Assembly: GCA_036936605.1 (NCBI GenBank)
Contig: JAUPFV010000001.1
Coordinates: 346,281,081-346,345,080, forward strand
Direction: 5' to 3'
Origin: Limnanthes douglasii subsp. nivea
Taxonomy: Eukaryota; Streptophyta; Magnoliopsida; Brassicales; Limnanthaceae
Length of the DNA: 64,000 bases
The translations under genes were made by a program, and so were the position numbers. Positions 52,005 to 64,000 of this stretch are shown piece by piece. Under the pieces are notes generated by a model, which was given only the letters and a program-made list of their open reading frames with translations, was not told the origin of the DNA and made no database searches. The first letter of the stretch is position 1; each line of letters begins with the position of its first letter.

Positions 52005-54455
52005 TTAATATAGCTATGTCAGGTCGTGTGTGAGTCAAGTAATATAAAAGCTCCTAATAGGCTTTTGTACTGTGTAGGGAAAACTAGAGGCGAACCATCA
52101 TGTGTGGAGTGCTGAGTACCATCTACCATGGGAGAGGGACAAGGCTTAGACATGGACATCCCTTGTGCAAGCAGTAAGTTCTTTATGTATTTGTGCTATG
52201 TTAGATAGAAATCTCTCTTGTCACGATGAAATTCTATTCGCAGCAATACATGGAGTGGCCCCATGTCTTTGAGAGTAAAGATGGCATTGAGATTCTGTAT
52301 GAACTGAGTTAAACAAGCTATGTCATTCCCACTCACAAATATATCATCTATATAGCCCTGAATAAGTAGAATAGTTGCCTTAGAGACACAGTAAAACAAT
52401 GAGCAGTCAGCTTTTGAGTTGCAGAAACCCCAACTCAGAAGTGTATCCCTTAGCTTAGAATACCAAGCTCTAGGAGCTTGTTTTAGACCATAGATAGCTT
52501 TGTGTAATTTTCAAACATGTGTAGGATGATTAGAAGCCACAAAACCCTGAGGTCGTGTCATGTGCACAGTTTCTTGTAACACTTCATTGAGAAAGGCATT
52601 GCTTATATCAAGTTGCCTCACTGTCCAACCCTTAGACACAACAATAATGAGTATCAACCTGACAGTAGAAGCCTTAATTACTGGACGGAAGGACTCATAG
52701 AAGTCAACACCAAGTGTTTGGTGAATTTCCTTAGCCACCAAACGTGCTTTGTATCTCTGAACAGAGCCATCCAGACCATACTTGACCTTATAGACCCACT
52801 TGCATCCAATGACAGTAGAAGAATCAGACACTGGTACTAAGGACAATGTGTTGTTGGCAAACAAGGCTCTATACTCCGTCACCATAGCCTCTTGCCACTT
52901 AGGATGCCCAACATCCTCAGAAAACCCAGTAGGTTCAAAAACACCTTTACCAGCAATAACTAGAGACCCCATCTATGGTAACTTAGGTTTAGATATGCCA
53001 CTATTGTGTCTAGTTTGCATGCTATGAGTGTTTTGTAATATGTGGGAAGTGGGAGAATGATTAGGGTTAGGAAAAGATAGGTCAATGGTAAGTGTAGGTG
53101 TAGGCTTTGAATGTTGTTTGTTGTTGATATTTGTAGGATTTGAGTGTGAAGAAGTTTTTGTTGATAGTGAATGCGAGTGTGATACATTAGTTACCTTAGG
53201 ATAGGCGGTTACATGTCTTGGAGTAGAGCTTTGTTGCTGCAAGTGAGCAGGATACAATGGTGTCTGCTGTTCAGTTGGAGCTGCAGAGTTAGACTCCACA
53301 GGAGATACCTTTTCATTTGTCACAAGACCTGTAGGAAGACTAGGTGACCAAAGATTGACAGGAAGTCTAGAAACTGACTCATTTTGATGTGTGTTTAGGA
53401 ACCCAGTGTTTAAGGGAAATTCATCCTCATTAAACACAACATTTCTAGAGACAAACACCCTACCACCAGAACTGAGACACTTATAGCCTTTGTGATTTTG
53501 GCTATAACCAAGAAAAACACATGTTATAGAGTGGAATAAAAACTTGTGTGTTTGGTAAGGCCTTGGGTAGGGAAAACAAGAGAACCCAAAAGTTTTCAGA
53601 ATTATGTAGTTAGGTGCATTGTGAAACCACTTTCCTTAGCAAGTGAGAGCAAGGGCCTAAACTTACCCCCAGTTACTTTGAACAGCTTTGATTAACCTTT
53701 AAAACTGAGTTTCAACCAGGTCCTTAAAAGTTTTGAATACTTCAAACACTTGGCTTTTATCCCTGATGGGATATAGCCAAGTGTACTTGGAGAAATCATC
53801 CAAGAACAGCACATAATACTTACACCCTCCATTAGATTGAACAGGAGCAGGGCCCTAGACATCAGTATGTATTAGGTCAAGGACCGGAAAAAGAATAAGG
53901 TAGACTGTGAGACTTGCCTAACTGGAAAGCCTCACAAAAAGTGATTGTATTGCTCAACACATAGTTCAACTTACATGACCTAAGAACAGTAGCTAAGGCA
54001 CTTTGATATGGATGGCCAAGCTTCCTATTTCATCCATCTTTGACAGACTGAGATAAAACAGTAGATAAAGCACTAGAAAACCTAGATTTAGATCATGTTG
54101 TGACTTAGAGAAGGTATCCATCTTGTAGAGTCCATCTTCAGACCTCCCTCTGAGCAGGATACTCCCTGTTGCCTTGTCCTTCACAAGACAGAAACCTTTA
54201 TGAAACTCACCAAAAATATTGTTGTGATTGGTTAGTTGAAAAACAGACAGTAGAGTTTTGTTAATCCTACGGACATGAAGAATAGGTTTTAAGCAAATAG
54301 ATTTCCTGGTTAAAGAGTGTAATATAGACTGACCAATGTGGGAAATGGGAAGTCTCTCACCACTACCAACAAGTATGGCTTTGTTAGCTGAGTACTCAGA
54401 CTTCTGAGTCATTTGACTGGTTCTCCCTATGACGTGGTGGTTTGCATCACTGTTG
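52005..54455 (-). pseudogene. Copia-2 pol: protease, integrase and RT remnants
   Basis: Minus-strand pieces in copia order. Protease-like SDANHHVIG and GSGERLPISHIG are at 54450-54340. Integrase remnants (RKLGHP, FCEAFQLGKSHSLP) lie at 53990-53900. A FVSRNVVFNEDEFPL segment is at 53456. RT has WQEAMVTEYRAL, YKARLVAKEIHQTLGVDF and RQLDISNAFLNE (52900-52590), and GYIDDIFVSGND at 52350. It breaks off at THTRPDIA near 52020, so RNase H is missing. Stops and frameshifts are common in the integrase part. Confidence 0.85.
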
Positions 54456-56382
54456 TTAGTCCTTTTCTCACGCAAGTATACGTGGTCAAATAGTAGCAAG
54501 TAATAAGTAAGTAAGATCGTTCCCACGAAGACCAGGTGTATATGACAAGAATTTACTTATGCAACAACGTATGATTATTAGACTAATGCTTGAACGAGTA
54601 ATAAAGTATGGGTGAATGAATATAACTAAGGAAATTAACTAACGAGATTATTTAACGAGTTTACTTATGCGAGAGAAAACATGGAACCCTAACTTCATTG
54701 TTTATTTTCCTCAGAGTATTAATATACTTAATCAATATGTGTGATAACAATGATTACTAATCTGATAACACCAAATCAGAATACGCTACTTTTCAGTACA
54801 CATAAACCAAACCAGTTAAACCACCACAAAAGAGATAGCAGTTAAGCAGACACCGCTTGCATGAGAATCATATATGTCTATACGAATTGAGGTACAATTG
54901 GTTTTATGCGCAAGTTATCTATTTCGATTACATAGGGTAATATGATGTGGTTAGTGACATATTACGAATCATGAACAATCAGAATACCAATTATTCAAGA
55001 ACCTATGCTAGCATGGCAAGTTCTAAACTCTTAAATTCACTTTCGCATTCATTAAAGATTAACAAACTAGATGTTCGCGACGCATCTAACATAAGCACAA
55101 CCATACTAGGTAGCCGATAAACGTATCTCACAAATCAATGAAGCAATCAAACCCTACGAATTATTCAAACAAATCCTTAAGAGTTCCATGACAACAATTA
55201 GTTCATAATCGAACGAATCATCATCATGGGCTCAAAAGTTAACATAGCTCTAAGACGAATGTAAATAAACGAATAAGAATTTAGAGAACGTTAAACCGAA
55301 CAGTAGCTGTAAGTATCGCCTGACATAAACACTCCGTAAACTGTCGATCGAAATCCAAAGTAGTTGTCACCTGCTTCCTCTCCGCCGTCGGGTTGTATGT
55401 TACCGATCGGAAGAACAATAAGTAGCCAACTCCCTTTTGTCCTCTTTTTCTCTCGTTTTAAATTCTGTAGGTTAAAAACATAGCAAATTCTGTTTTCTCT
55501 TCTTGTTCTATGTTTCTCTACCGTAAAACCAAGTCAGTGTACAATTACGTTTTTTCCTCCTCTATTTATAAACTGGCTGAAACCCTAAAAGATCCCAATT
55601 TCGATTTTTCTTCCTCTGGGCTTTTTATCTTCTTTCTTTTTCTTCTCGCTTTAATCTGCCCAAAAACCTGGTGGAAGCCCCAATACGAATCATGAAATAT
55701 TTATGCTAAATTTAATAATATTTTAAACAATATAGCTAAATAAAACTCTAGCATTAGTCTAATATTTTTTTCTTAATTCAGCATTAATTTCCTTTTGTGC
55801 ACTGTAGCTAAATAAAAACATTGGTCATAATATACAATATTTATTTTTTTTCAAACAAATATTTTTAACAAATAATATAATTTTAATAAATCTGAGGAAA
55901 TATATTTTTTTTTCTTTTTTTTCTACCAGATTTTTCTGTTCTAATTCCTTTCTACTAGACCCACACTAGTAAAATTATAATAAACAATGAAAATGAACCG
56001 ATCTGTTTCTTCCGATTCATGTAGCTCAATAAAGCCCATGTGTATGACTTTGGGTCAACAGACCCAAAACGTGTTCCGAAATTGCCCTCAAGTACATTAA
56101 TTTTCCAGTCTCTTCAATTTCAACCACAAATTTAGTAATATTATCACAATGTACCCGCGACACAACTCCAGCCCTTTACTGCAAATTTTCTCAGGAACAG
56201 AAGGTCTAGTGGTGCAGGTAAAGGACCCAACATTTTCAAAATTATAAATTATTAAGAACATTATGAGCATTCTATTCCCAAAAATTTTATACTGTCTGCA
56301 TATAGTTATACCTACGAGAATGAATGAAAAACACGTTGAAACATCATGAAAACTTGTTAACCGGCGACGATTTTAAGAATAA
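54456..56382. mobile_element. 1.9-kb non-coding insertion in copia-2
   Basis: Gag ends in ATYYAS and protease begins NNSDANHH on either side, so this segment splits one polyprotein. TTG occurs at both edges (54453-54455 and 56383-56385), a possible 3-bp target duplication. The ends TTAGTCCTTTT and, inverted, TTATTCTTAAAA are weakly alike. A CACG-8 nt-CGTG hairpin lies near the left end. The body is AT-rich with no ORF I recognise. The class is unknown; a non-autonomous DNA transposon is one option. Confidence 0.45.
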
Positions 56383-57460
56383 TTGAAGCGTAATAAGTGG
56401 CCAATAGGGCACTCTGATCTCCCTCAGATCTGGACTGCTCTGAGGATGTAGAGCCCATGACTGAGGGATCATCCTTGTAATAACAAACAACAACAGAATG
56501 ACCATACTTGCTACAAGTCTGACAGGTTAGCTTGTTTTGTGACAACCTTCCTCCTCTGCCCATGTAGAACTTACTCATTCCTCTAGTGTCATAGTTAGGA
56601 TTAAACCTAGGTCTTCATCTATAACCTCTGTTAGCACCTTTGTTGTTAGGAAAAAACCCTCTCTGATTAGAGTTAGTGAGTTGCTGCTTTGAGTCACTTC
56701 TGTGAGTGACATTTTCACTAGAGATGTTGATATTATACACTGAATTTTGTAATCCAGCGAGTTGTTCAAGCCTGCTTTTATATGTGAGCAATCTTGTTTA
56801 TAAGTCAAGCCAGCCCATCCCTTCCTTATTAACAAGACTAACAACAATGGGTGTATATTCTTAATCAAGGTCTGCATGGACTTGTGTTAACAAGTCATCT
56901 ATATAAGTTAGACAACAAGCTAGGATTAGATTTTCATATAAGATTTTCATCTTATTCAAGTACTCAAACATTATAGAGGCTCCTTTATGAGTTCTTTGAA
57001 ACTCGACCTTGTAGTATGTAATTCTGGCTCTAGTCTGTGAGCCAGACAACTTGCCAACAGCCTCCCAAAGAGCTTTAGCTGACTGTTCTTCCATCAACTG
57101 AGCTGCTATCTCAGGGCTCATATTGGAGTACAACCACCCAAGTAGCAGCTGATCATTAGCCACCCATTCTTCAAACTCTGGATTCCCAGTGACAGTACCC
57201 TCAGTGTCTGTAACAAACTTAGGAGGACAGATCTTTTCTCCAATGATAAAGTTCCACAGGTTATCACCTTTAATCATAGGCAAAACAATGGTTTTCCGTA
57301 AGAGATACTTACTTCTATCAAGACGAATGTTATTAACACTACTAATTGAATGCAGGTGCAGATTCTTTGAGGAGAAAGATGAGTTGTTCGAAAAGATAGA
57401 TCCAATGGAGTCTGAGCTAAAAGATGGGGAATCATTTGAACTTGGCATTAAAGCCTTCAA
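56383..57460 (-). pseudogene. Copia-2 gag
   Basis: Frame from ATG 57460 (or the internal ATG two codons later), with copia gag motifs: MIKGDNLWNFIIGEKI, EFEEWVANDQLLLGWLYSNMS, ALWEAVGKLSGSQTRARI and MFEYLNKMKILYENLI. It is broken near 56860. The second part has a CCHC knuckle (CQTCSKYGHSVVVC, about 56530). It ends at the 1.9-kb insertion. The gag lies directly downstream of the primer site. Confidence 0.85.
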
Positions 57461-57461
57461 A

Positions 57462-57477
57462 GTGGCTCTGATACCAA
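57462..57477 (-). other. Primer binding site of copia-2
   Basis: The minus strand reads TTGGTATCAGAGCCAC, directly after the 67-bp terminal repeat. It is complementary to the 3' end of initiator tRNA-Met, as in most plant copia elements. Confidence 0.85.
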
Positions 57478-57544
57478 GTCAGATTGAAGGAGAAAGACAA
57501 ATAATATGTAATTGTAAAAGCTTTCTTAAAATCCTTAATCAGCA

Positions 57545-58119
57545 GCATAGAATACTACTAAAGTAACCTCTCAACATCCAAAACTCACATACTAACAATG
57601 TTTTTCTATCCATTCCCATGCATGGGTGGATGATGCAGTTTTTTTAAGAATACGATGTTCTTCCACGGTAGAGGTAGTTCTCGCGTCGTTTTAATCACAA
57701 TTGAAAACCAAACTAGATTAAAAAAATTAAAGAGCCAAACTCATCTAGGAATTTAAAAGAACGTATGGTAGGTGATCTAACAAAGATATTCTTAAGCCGA
57801 TGTTATGAAACCAAACGATTATAATCTATATTTATGTTTTCTAATCAATTTGGAAGAACTAACTAAATATGTTGATTTCTAATAATGGGATAGTTTGAGT
57901 TTAATTTGCTTTAGGTTATCACATAGTTGTTATCTGACATTTCGTGATATTGTCCATATCGATCAATTTAAAATATCAACCATATAGATGGATTCTAGTC
58001 TAATGTTGTATTTTTTTTATGTATTAATTATACTGAATGTATAAATATCATCTATTTTTGAAATCGATGATTGATATTATTAATATCGTGTATTACCAAC
58101 TACTTTATAGTTCATATTC
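57545..58119 (+). repeat. End of the tRNA-block duplicate and AT-rich unit 2 sequence
   Basis: 57556-57628 matches 9241-9312 (AAAGTAACCTCTCAACATCC, then TTTTTCTATCCATTCCCATG). The rest, to 58119, is AT-rich with no recognised feature. Confidence 0.65.
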
Positions 58120-58450
58120 AGATATTCGAAGGCAAAGCGAATTCAACGCAATCAAAACATTCGAAGGCACCACGGATTTAATGCAACCAAGTTATTCGAA
58201 GAAAATGAAAATTCAATCCAATCAACCAATTTGAAGGCAACGCGAATTGAATGCAACCAAACCATTCGAAGGCAATGCGAATTTAGCAATCAAGTCATTC
58301 GAAGGCAACGCGAATTCAATGCAACCAAACCTTTCGAAGGCAATTTGAATTCAATGAAACCAAACTATTCGAAGGAAATGTGAATTCAAAGCAATCAAGC
58401 TATTTGAAGGCAACACGGATTTAATGCAATCAAATCATTTGAATAGTCGA
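58120..58450 (+). repeat. Minisatellite of about 35 bp, unit 2
   Basis: About 9.5 diverged copies of the unit described for 15331-15668, with the same shortened variant at the fifth place. Confidence 0.85.
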
Positions 58451-58705
58451 TATAAATTGTTTTATGTACAAAGTAATGGGTATGTAGGCGTGTTGGGCCT
58501 ATAGGGCGTGTTGGGCCATTGGACCTAGACAAGTAATCCATTTGAGGTTAATCCCTCAACTAACTTGCTAAATAAACCCAAATTATTTTTTATTACACAA
58601 AAGACCCTTAACATTACTCATTTGTTGGGTCTATATTATAAACTAGATATTGGTTCAATATTCCACAAGTTTAGTTCGTGGGTTGAATTAATTCAATCCT
58701 CATCA
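58441..58705 (-). repeat. LTR-like module 3
   Basis: Paralogue of 15664-15945. The minus strand starts TGATGAGGATTGAATTA at 58705. The flanks are the same as in unit 1. Confidence 0.5.
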
Positions 58706-61035
58706 GTACTAACTATATACGTTTTCTTTCCTAATACCGTGGATTAATTCTTGGTTGCGAGAGAGTTTCAGTTTGAAAAAATAAATACCACCTAGATAGG
58801 CACAGTGTGGGCTCTAATCAATGCGTATCAATTTAAAATATGAAAAATATAGATTCATTTAGTATACTTAGAGTATGTGTATAACTTATTTATTTTAAAA
58901 TTTAAGTATTAAGTGATTGGAACGTTTGAACATTATATATTTTTGAAATGAGTACCTTAGTCATATTCATAAACCATTCTCATGTATTAACAAAAATTAT
59001 AGTTTTCATTTGTTAAAAAGGAAGTATGCATAAATAGTTTTCAACATTCGATCAATTTAAACTACCCGTTTATCGGAATATGGATCGAGTACTTTTAAAT
59101 TGTACTAGATTTTGAGTTATTGTATTCTTGATATTCTTCCAGCACAATTTTTAATGGTATGGTTCTATGAGATCATAAGTGGAATCCTATTTATTTATGA
59201 ATTCTTTTTACATTCAATGGATTTTTTTAACAAAATATATTAATGTGTTCAGAAGAGAATATGTGATAATCAAATGATGGATACTATATAAAGCGTGATC
59301 TGGCTCCCAATTTATATATTTATCGTTTCTTAGACTCCAAGTATTATTGGGTTATTCTGCAAACTATTTCTACATTTCATGGAGTCTATGCGATTGTCTC
59401 TGTAATTAATTATATTAACTTGTTATATTAAGTCTCTTGCAAGTGTGTATGTTTAAAATATTTAAAGGTCATGTACGATTATTTATTTGGATCCTGTGTT
59501 TGAGAGGCTTTGGTTTAATCCTCTCTATGATTTGTAATTTTATTTTTTAATAATATACATATAGTCGCATTGACTACTTTTATAATAAAACACAAAAAAT
59601 ATGTCAAGTATTAAAAAAGAATGTCGTTAGTCTGTGTAGAAAAATACTATTCCGATTATTGGTTTAACGACACAATACTTTCAAATTCTATCAAATTTTG
59701 CGTAATTCTATTCTTGATCTCCTCCAAGTATAATTTTATCGTATGGTTTCAAGACATATTAAATGAATTCTTTTGTATTTAGAATAACTTGCTATGATTT
59801 TTGTTTACATTAATTAATTTTTTTTTGTTTAAAATATATTAATGATTTTAGAACCGAATGGATGAGGATCGAAAACGTAACTTGGCTTCTAAAAGACTTT
59901 CATAACGACAACCAACAAGCTATGTCACTTTTGTTAAGAAACATTGTTTATATTTGGAGACCGTGCTTTTGGACTATAATGTGAACCTAATACAAGACAA
60001 CTACATGAAGTGCGGTTGTAGTTTTTTTTATTCTGTAAAAGTTTGTCATGGCTTCTCAAATAGCTTTTGTATTTAGAAAAACATAATGATGTAAAGTAGA
60101 ACATAAACAAATAATGAATTACTAGATAAACAACGGGTAATTATGAAGTTTTAGTAAAGTTTTTCAATAATTTGCAAGTAGAAAAGTTGCGCAAGTAGTA
60201 AACTTGGGTTCTACAAATTGAATTGTTTGATATTCTTGATCTTAATTTTTAGGATCAATTTGAACATGTTGGTGGAGAGCCAATAAAATTGATGATTGGT
60301 TGGCTAAATGGGAACATTGAGTCGGTGAGGATAATCTCAATTTTGCTATTGATGACGTTGAGATAAAAGCCCGTATATGGAAATATTCTTGGGGTTTAGC
60401 ATATTTTCAAAATAGATAACATTCTTTTTTTATCATATTTGATTTAATTTACACACTATATTTGTTTTTAACATGTTCGCATGTGATTTTATATTGTCGT
60501 AAAGAAGATGGTTTTGAAATTTTGTGCTCTACATTTCGGTTCATGCGATGGGGATGATCAGATTGACTTTTGATTTATTGTTGCTTTTAGGATAGTTATA
60601 TCCCCAATTTATATATTTATCGTTTCTTAAACACCGAGTATTATTAGGTTATTCTGACGAACTATATTTATATTTCATGGAGTCTATCCGACTATGTCGG
60701 CAACCAATTATTCTGACTTGTTATTTTAAGTCTCCTACATGTGGGTATGTTTAAAATATGGAAACTTCATGTACGATTTTTTATTTGGATGTTGATTTTG
60801 TGAAGCTTTGGTCTACTCCCCCCTCTGTGATTAGTAATTTTATTTCTTATTAATATAAGTATACTCGCATTGACTAGTTTTATAAAGAAAAAACACAAAA
60901 ATATATCTAAGTACTAAAAAAATTTAAAGTTGTCTAGAAAATTATTCCTCATAGAGTTGGATGAACTACAACTTGCAAAATATCGTTAAACGTTTTGATT
61001 TAACAAATTGTTCGGAGCTACGAGAGTTAAATACA
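58706..61035 (+). repeat. Unit 2 copy of the AT-rich and LINE-remnant segment
   Basis: This matches 15946-18393, but the first LINE remnant (16540-17320 in unit 1) is missing. 59310-60360 parallels 17330-18390. A LINE RNase H C-terminal trace lies at 60250-60400, followed by 3' UTR-like sequence to 61035, which also matches 1-645. Confidence 0.7.
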
Positions 61036-63813
61036 TTATGTCCCTACTATATTAAAATTTTGGTATCTTTCTCTAAGCTACTTCTCAAAAATCATGTATT
61101 TGCTGAGTTCTTTAAACATATATGTTTTGTGAAGTATTTGGAAATATGGGATGTGTTTCCAACAAGTAAGGCTAAAGGGTATTTTATTGCATTGACAAAG
61201 ATGTGGATGGGTCTCCTAGGACTGACAACTATGAGCTCTTACTAGACTATAGTTCTAAATTTACTTCACCTAAAAAAGTGAACCTTAGATATGGCTATGC
61301 ATCGCCTAATGTTTTATCTAGACTTTTATATCTATGTAGTGTCTTCTTTAATATATATAGTTTACATTTTATGAATCTTGTCAGTTAGAAAAGTCATACA
61401 GATTACCCTTTTATTTTGGACCTTGTCCATTCTGATTTATGTGGACCAGCCCATAGACAAACCAGAAATGGATTCAAGTATTACATCATATTCCTAGATG
61501 ATTTTAGTATGTTTTCTTGGGTGTACCCACTTAAACAAAAAAATGATGCCTTGTCTGATGGAGGAGGTGAGGACAAGGTATTCCTACCATTGACCATGAC
61601 TTATGGCATTGATCTAAGAATAACATGGCCTTATTTTAGTTCGAACTGACATGGCAGAGTGGAAGAACTGGCCCATTATCGAGACTGGCCTTTCCCTTTT
61701 GGCCCAGTCTCACTTTCTCCTATCCTACTAGTCTGATGTCTTTCGCACAAACACATATCTTACCAATAGGTTAACAACACATGTCTTAGCCAACAAAACA
61801 CCTTATGAGTTTATCTATCACAAAATACTTGACTACTTTATCCTCACAATATTTGGTTCTTCATGCTACTCTTGTATCAAACCCTACCAATATCACAAGT
61901 TCGATTTTTACTCTCTTAAATGTGTATTCCTAGGATATTATCCATATACAAAGGTTATAAATGTCTCACTCTTATTGGAAAATTCTTCGTTTCCACATAT
62001 GTTGTCTTCACTGAGGAAGAGTTCCCATGTGCTGTATAAGTTTTCAATACTACTAAGTTTTAGTCATTAACTCTTTTGTCCAAATCAAACGTGTTCTCCA
62101 CATTTCATAGACCATCAAGTGTCATCAACTCTACAACGAATATAGTATAATACAATCCTGAAACCAATACTTTTATCGTAAGACTGCACTTACGTGTCTC
62201 TTGTGCTCCCACAGAATAATTATCCTGCTCCACTTACCTTGTAAAAGCTAACCCTGCACAACATATCACAACCGTGTCAAACACAGTCCGTCATCATTTA
62301 CCCTTCAAGTGTAACCTAGTTTCCAATCTCCAAACAAATCCTTCAATCTCACCAAAGCTATTAGTTTGTATGCAAGAAACATGTCCCAATCTAAAACTAC
62401 ATAGACCATGCCATACCCAACCAGATTGTTTTTAAAAGATCCACTACTTTTATCTTTACCATACTAGATGCCATTGATCTTTTAATTTCCATTACTAAGG
62501 TACTTTATGAGTATTAGGACAAAGGCATGTATCTGTAAGTCTAAACACATTTACAATGATCTACTTGATAGAACTATGAGGACCCAACAAGTTTCAAACA
62601 AGCCATTTCTGCTCTTAACTGGTCTTAATAAATGCATGTTTAAAGTTAGGCTCTCAAATCCAATGACACTTGGTCCTTTGATACTTTGTCTTCCAAATAT
62701 TAATGTGTAGATAAAATGGGTCTATGGACTAAAATATGGAGGTGATTGCTGATTTAAAAAATCCAGGTTAGTTGCCAAGGGTTTTCATCAGTCTTCAGAT
62801 ATTGACTTTGGGGAGACTTTCAGCTCACTAATCAAGGACTCCATAATCAGACTTGTCTTAAGCGCACATATATATATATATATATATCTAAAAATTAATC
62901 CATATGCCAATTATATATTGACAATGCCTTTCTCAATGTACATGTCACAACCATAAGGGTTGTAATACTGTCTGTAACCACAATATATTTACAGATTACA
63001 CAAAGAACTGTGTGGACTCAAGCAAGCTCCACGAGTTTGTTTTTCTAAATTCATAGATGCTCTTACCAGTTTGGCTTCCTAAACTCTAAGTCTGATAATT
63101 AAATAATCTTTATATTACTTCACAAGTCACGCTAATCATTCGAATCTATGTGGATAACATTATAATCACCAGGAACAACTGAAATAATACACAAAATTCA
63201 TATGTAGACTATACATTATGTTTTCCTTGAAAGATATGGACAAAATCCACCTGTTCTTAAGAATGGAAGTTTAAAGAGACACAATAAGACTTTATATTAT
63301 ACAAAAGAAGTACATTAATACTTTCTTAAATGTAGTCGAATAAGCAGATATAAACCTTGTGTTACTCCAATAATTTTTGGGTAATTGTTGTCCCTTTTTT
63401 TATGGTGATCCTTTTCCTGAACCTATACTTTACCTCATATTAATAGGATCATTTCAATACCCCTTAAAAACCCATACTAGTGTACATTTCCAATGTGCAA
63501 AATGTATAGTAAGATACTTATCTGGAACGAAGAGTATTAGGGTTCATTTGAAGCCTTCCTCTCAGCTCACCATCACTGGTTTCTTTAAATCTCCAATGAT
63601 GACCGACATTCTGTTGGGGTTTATTGTGTGTTCTTGGGTGCCTCACTGGTCTCCAAGTTCTCTAAGAAGCAACGGGTTATTGCCTGTTGGACTATTGAGT
63701 CAAAGTACAGAACCCTTGCAAACTTGTTCTCTGAGCTTATTTGACTCAAATCGTGTTTTAGTGAGCTTTAACTTCCTTTAGGAAGGCCTTTAGTCGTGTG
63801 GTGCGATAAAATA
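61036..63813 (+). pseudogene. Copia-3: decayed Ty1/copia pol
   Basis: Plus-strand copia fragments in order with many stops. Integrase: LVHSDLCGPAHRQTRNGFKY and FLDDFSMFSWVYPLK at 61420-61540. RT: RLVAKGFHQSSDIDFGETFS near 62760-62820, ELCGLKQAPRVCF near 63010-63040, and YVDN where the catalytic YVDD is expected near 63150. RNase H: KCIVRYLSGTKS, SSQLTITG and then, in another frame, a YCVFLGASLVS-like piece to VVWCDKI at 63813, where an LTR cuts it. It is too damaged for function; the 5' end is not identified. Confidence 0.8.
62866..62888 (+). repeat. (TA)n microsatellite
   Basis: A run of about 11 AT dinucleotides within the copia-3 RT remnant. Confidence 0.9.
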
Positions 63814-64000
63814 TGATAAGAAAATGGAACTTTGAGGACTGAAATGTAAAGAATAAAACTTATTATGGAAGATTGTAAACTTAGAGGGGGGAATTAGAAC
63901 TTTGTATTTTAGTCAGGGACTAGAATGTCATTATCCCTTTTATATAATTGTTTCAGTTAAGAACTAAGTCAATGCGCCTCTATATAGAGGCTAATGCTGA
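63814..64000 (+). repeat. Start of a Tat-type LTR, running off the window
   Basis: It starts TGATAAGAAAATGG and contains AGGGACTAGAATG and CTCTATATAGAGGCT, comparable to TGATAAGG, AGGGACTAAAATG and CTATTTAAAGAGGCT of the D LTR. It interrupts copia-3 RNase H after VVWCDKI. The five bases before it are AAATA. Confidence 0.55.

Larger units (their letters stand above)
51576..57544 (-). mobile_element. Copia-2: Ty1/copia element with very short terminal repeats
   Basis: Minus-strand element bounded by 67-bp direct repeats (51576-51642 and 57478-57544) that differ at three positions. Directly inside the 5' repeat (57462-57477) the minus strand reads TTGGTATCAGAGCCAC, the initiator-tRNA-Met primer site standard for plant copia elements. 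Inside lie gag, protease/integrase and RT, with an unrelated 1.9-kb insertion and a small direct-repeat segment replacing RNase H. No clear target duplication. Confidence 0.7.

Noticed and set aside
51718..52038. Minus-strand open frame of 106 codons rich in Asn, Ser and Lys
   Set aside because: It is a product of the low-complexity GGATTTGTTT-type array joined to the broken copia-2 pol end.
55510..55695. Short hydrophobic open frame
   Set aside because: T-rich low-complexity DNA in a non-coding insertion, with no start context or homologue known to me.

Overview
This window looks like nuclear DNA of a flowering plant, from a transposon-rich stretch between genes. The evidence is two intron-bearing tRNA-Tyr genes of plant type, Ty3/gypsy elements of the Tat lineage (two RNase H domains plus an extra antisense ORF), Ty1/copia elements, a plant L1-type LINE, and AT-rich unique sequence. 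I found no ordinary host protein gene and cannot name the species.

The host sequence appears to be a tandem segmental duplication. Unit 1 (about 6.9-18.4 kb) and unit 2 (about 39.5-61.0 kb) carry the same landmarks in the same order and orientation: a block around a tRNA-Tyr gene (8793-8885; 51398-51490), a minisatellite of about 35 bp, an LTR-like module, and LINE 3'-end remnants. The first 645 bp match the end of unit 2, so they are probably the end of a preceding unit. Mobile elements then split these units.

Region by region: (1) 1.0-6.85 kb, element A, a GC-rich broken Tat element with gag-pol on the minus strand (only RNase H/integrase left), an antisense ORF (aORF) on the plus strand and a 3' LTR at 1017-1339. 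(2) 9.75-13.6 kb, copia-1, a decayed Tnt1/Tork-like element on the minus strand. (3) 14.5-18.4 kb, LTR-like modules, minisatellite and LINE remnants. (4) 18.4-26.5 kb, element B, a decayed Tat element on the plus strand with its aORF on the minus strand. (5) 26.5-39.5 kb, rearranged minus-strand Tat sequence (C' and C). A nearly complete L1 LINE (31.9-38.0 kb) sits inside the C gag, flanked by a 13-bp target duplication. (6) 40.25-50.65 kb, element D, an almost intact Tat element of 10.4 kb with identical 256-bp LTRs. (7) 51.6-57.5 kb, copia-2 on the minus strand, with 67-bp terminal repeats and two internal insertions. (8) 61.0-63.8 kb, copia-3 on the plus strand, cut by a Tat-type LTR at 63814.

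Element D is the most informative. Gag-protease ends in UAG and is followed by RT-RNase H-aRNase H-integrase. Convergent to it is a two-exon aORF with its own TATA box and a canonical 75-nt intron. A 34-bp minisatellite separates the 3' ends of the two transcription units. Comparing A, B and D shows that the aORF, its TATA position, the intron phase, a short motif after pol and the UAG-CAG context are shared features rather than accidents of one copy.
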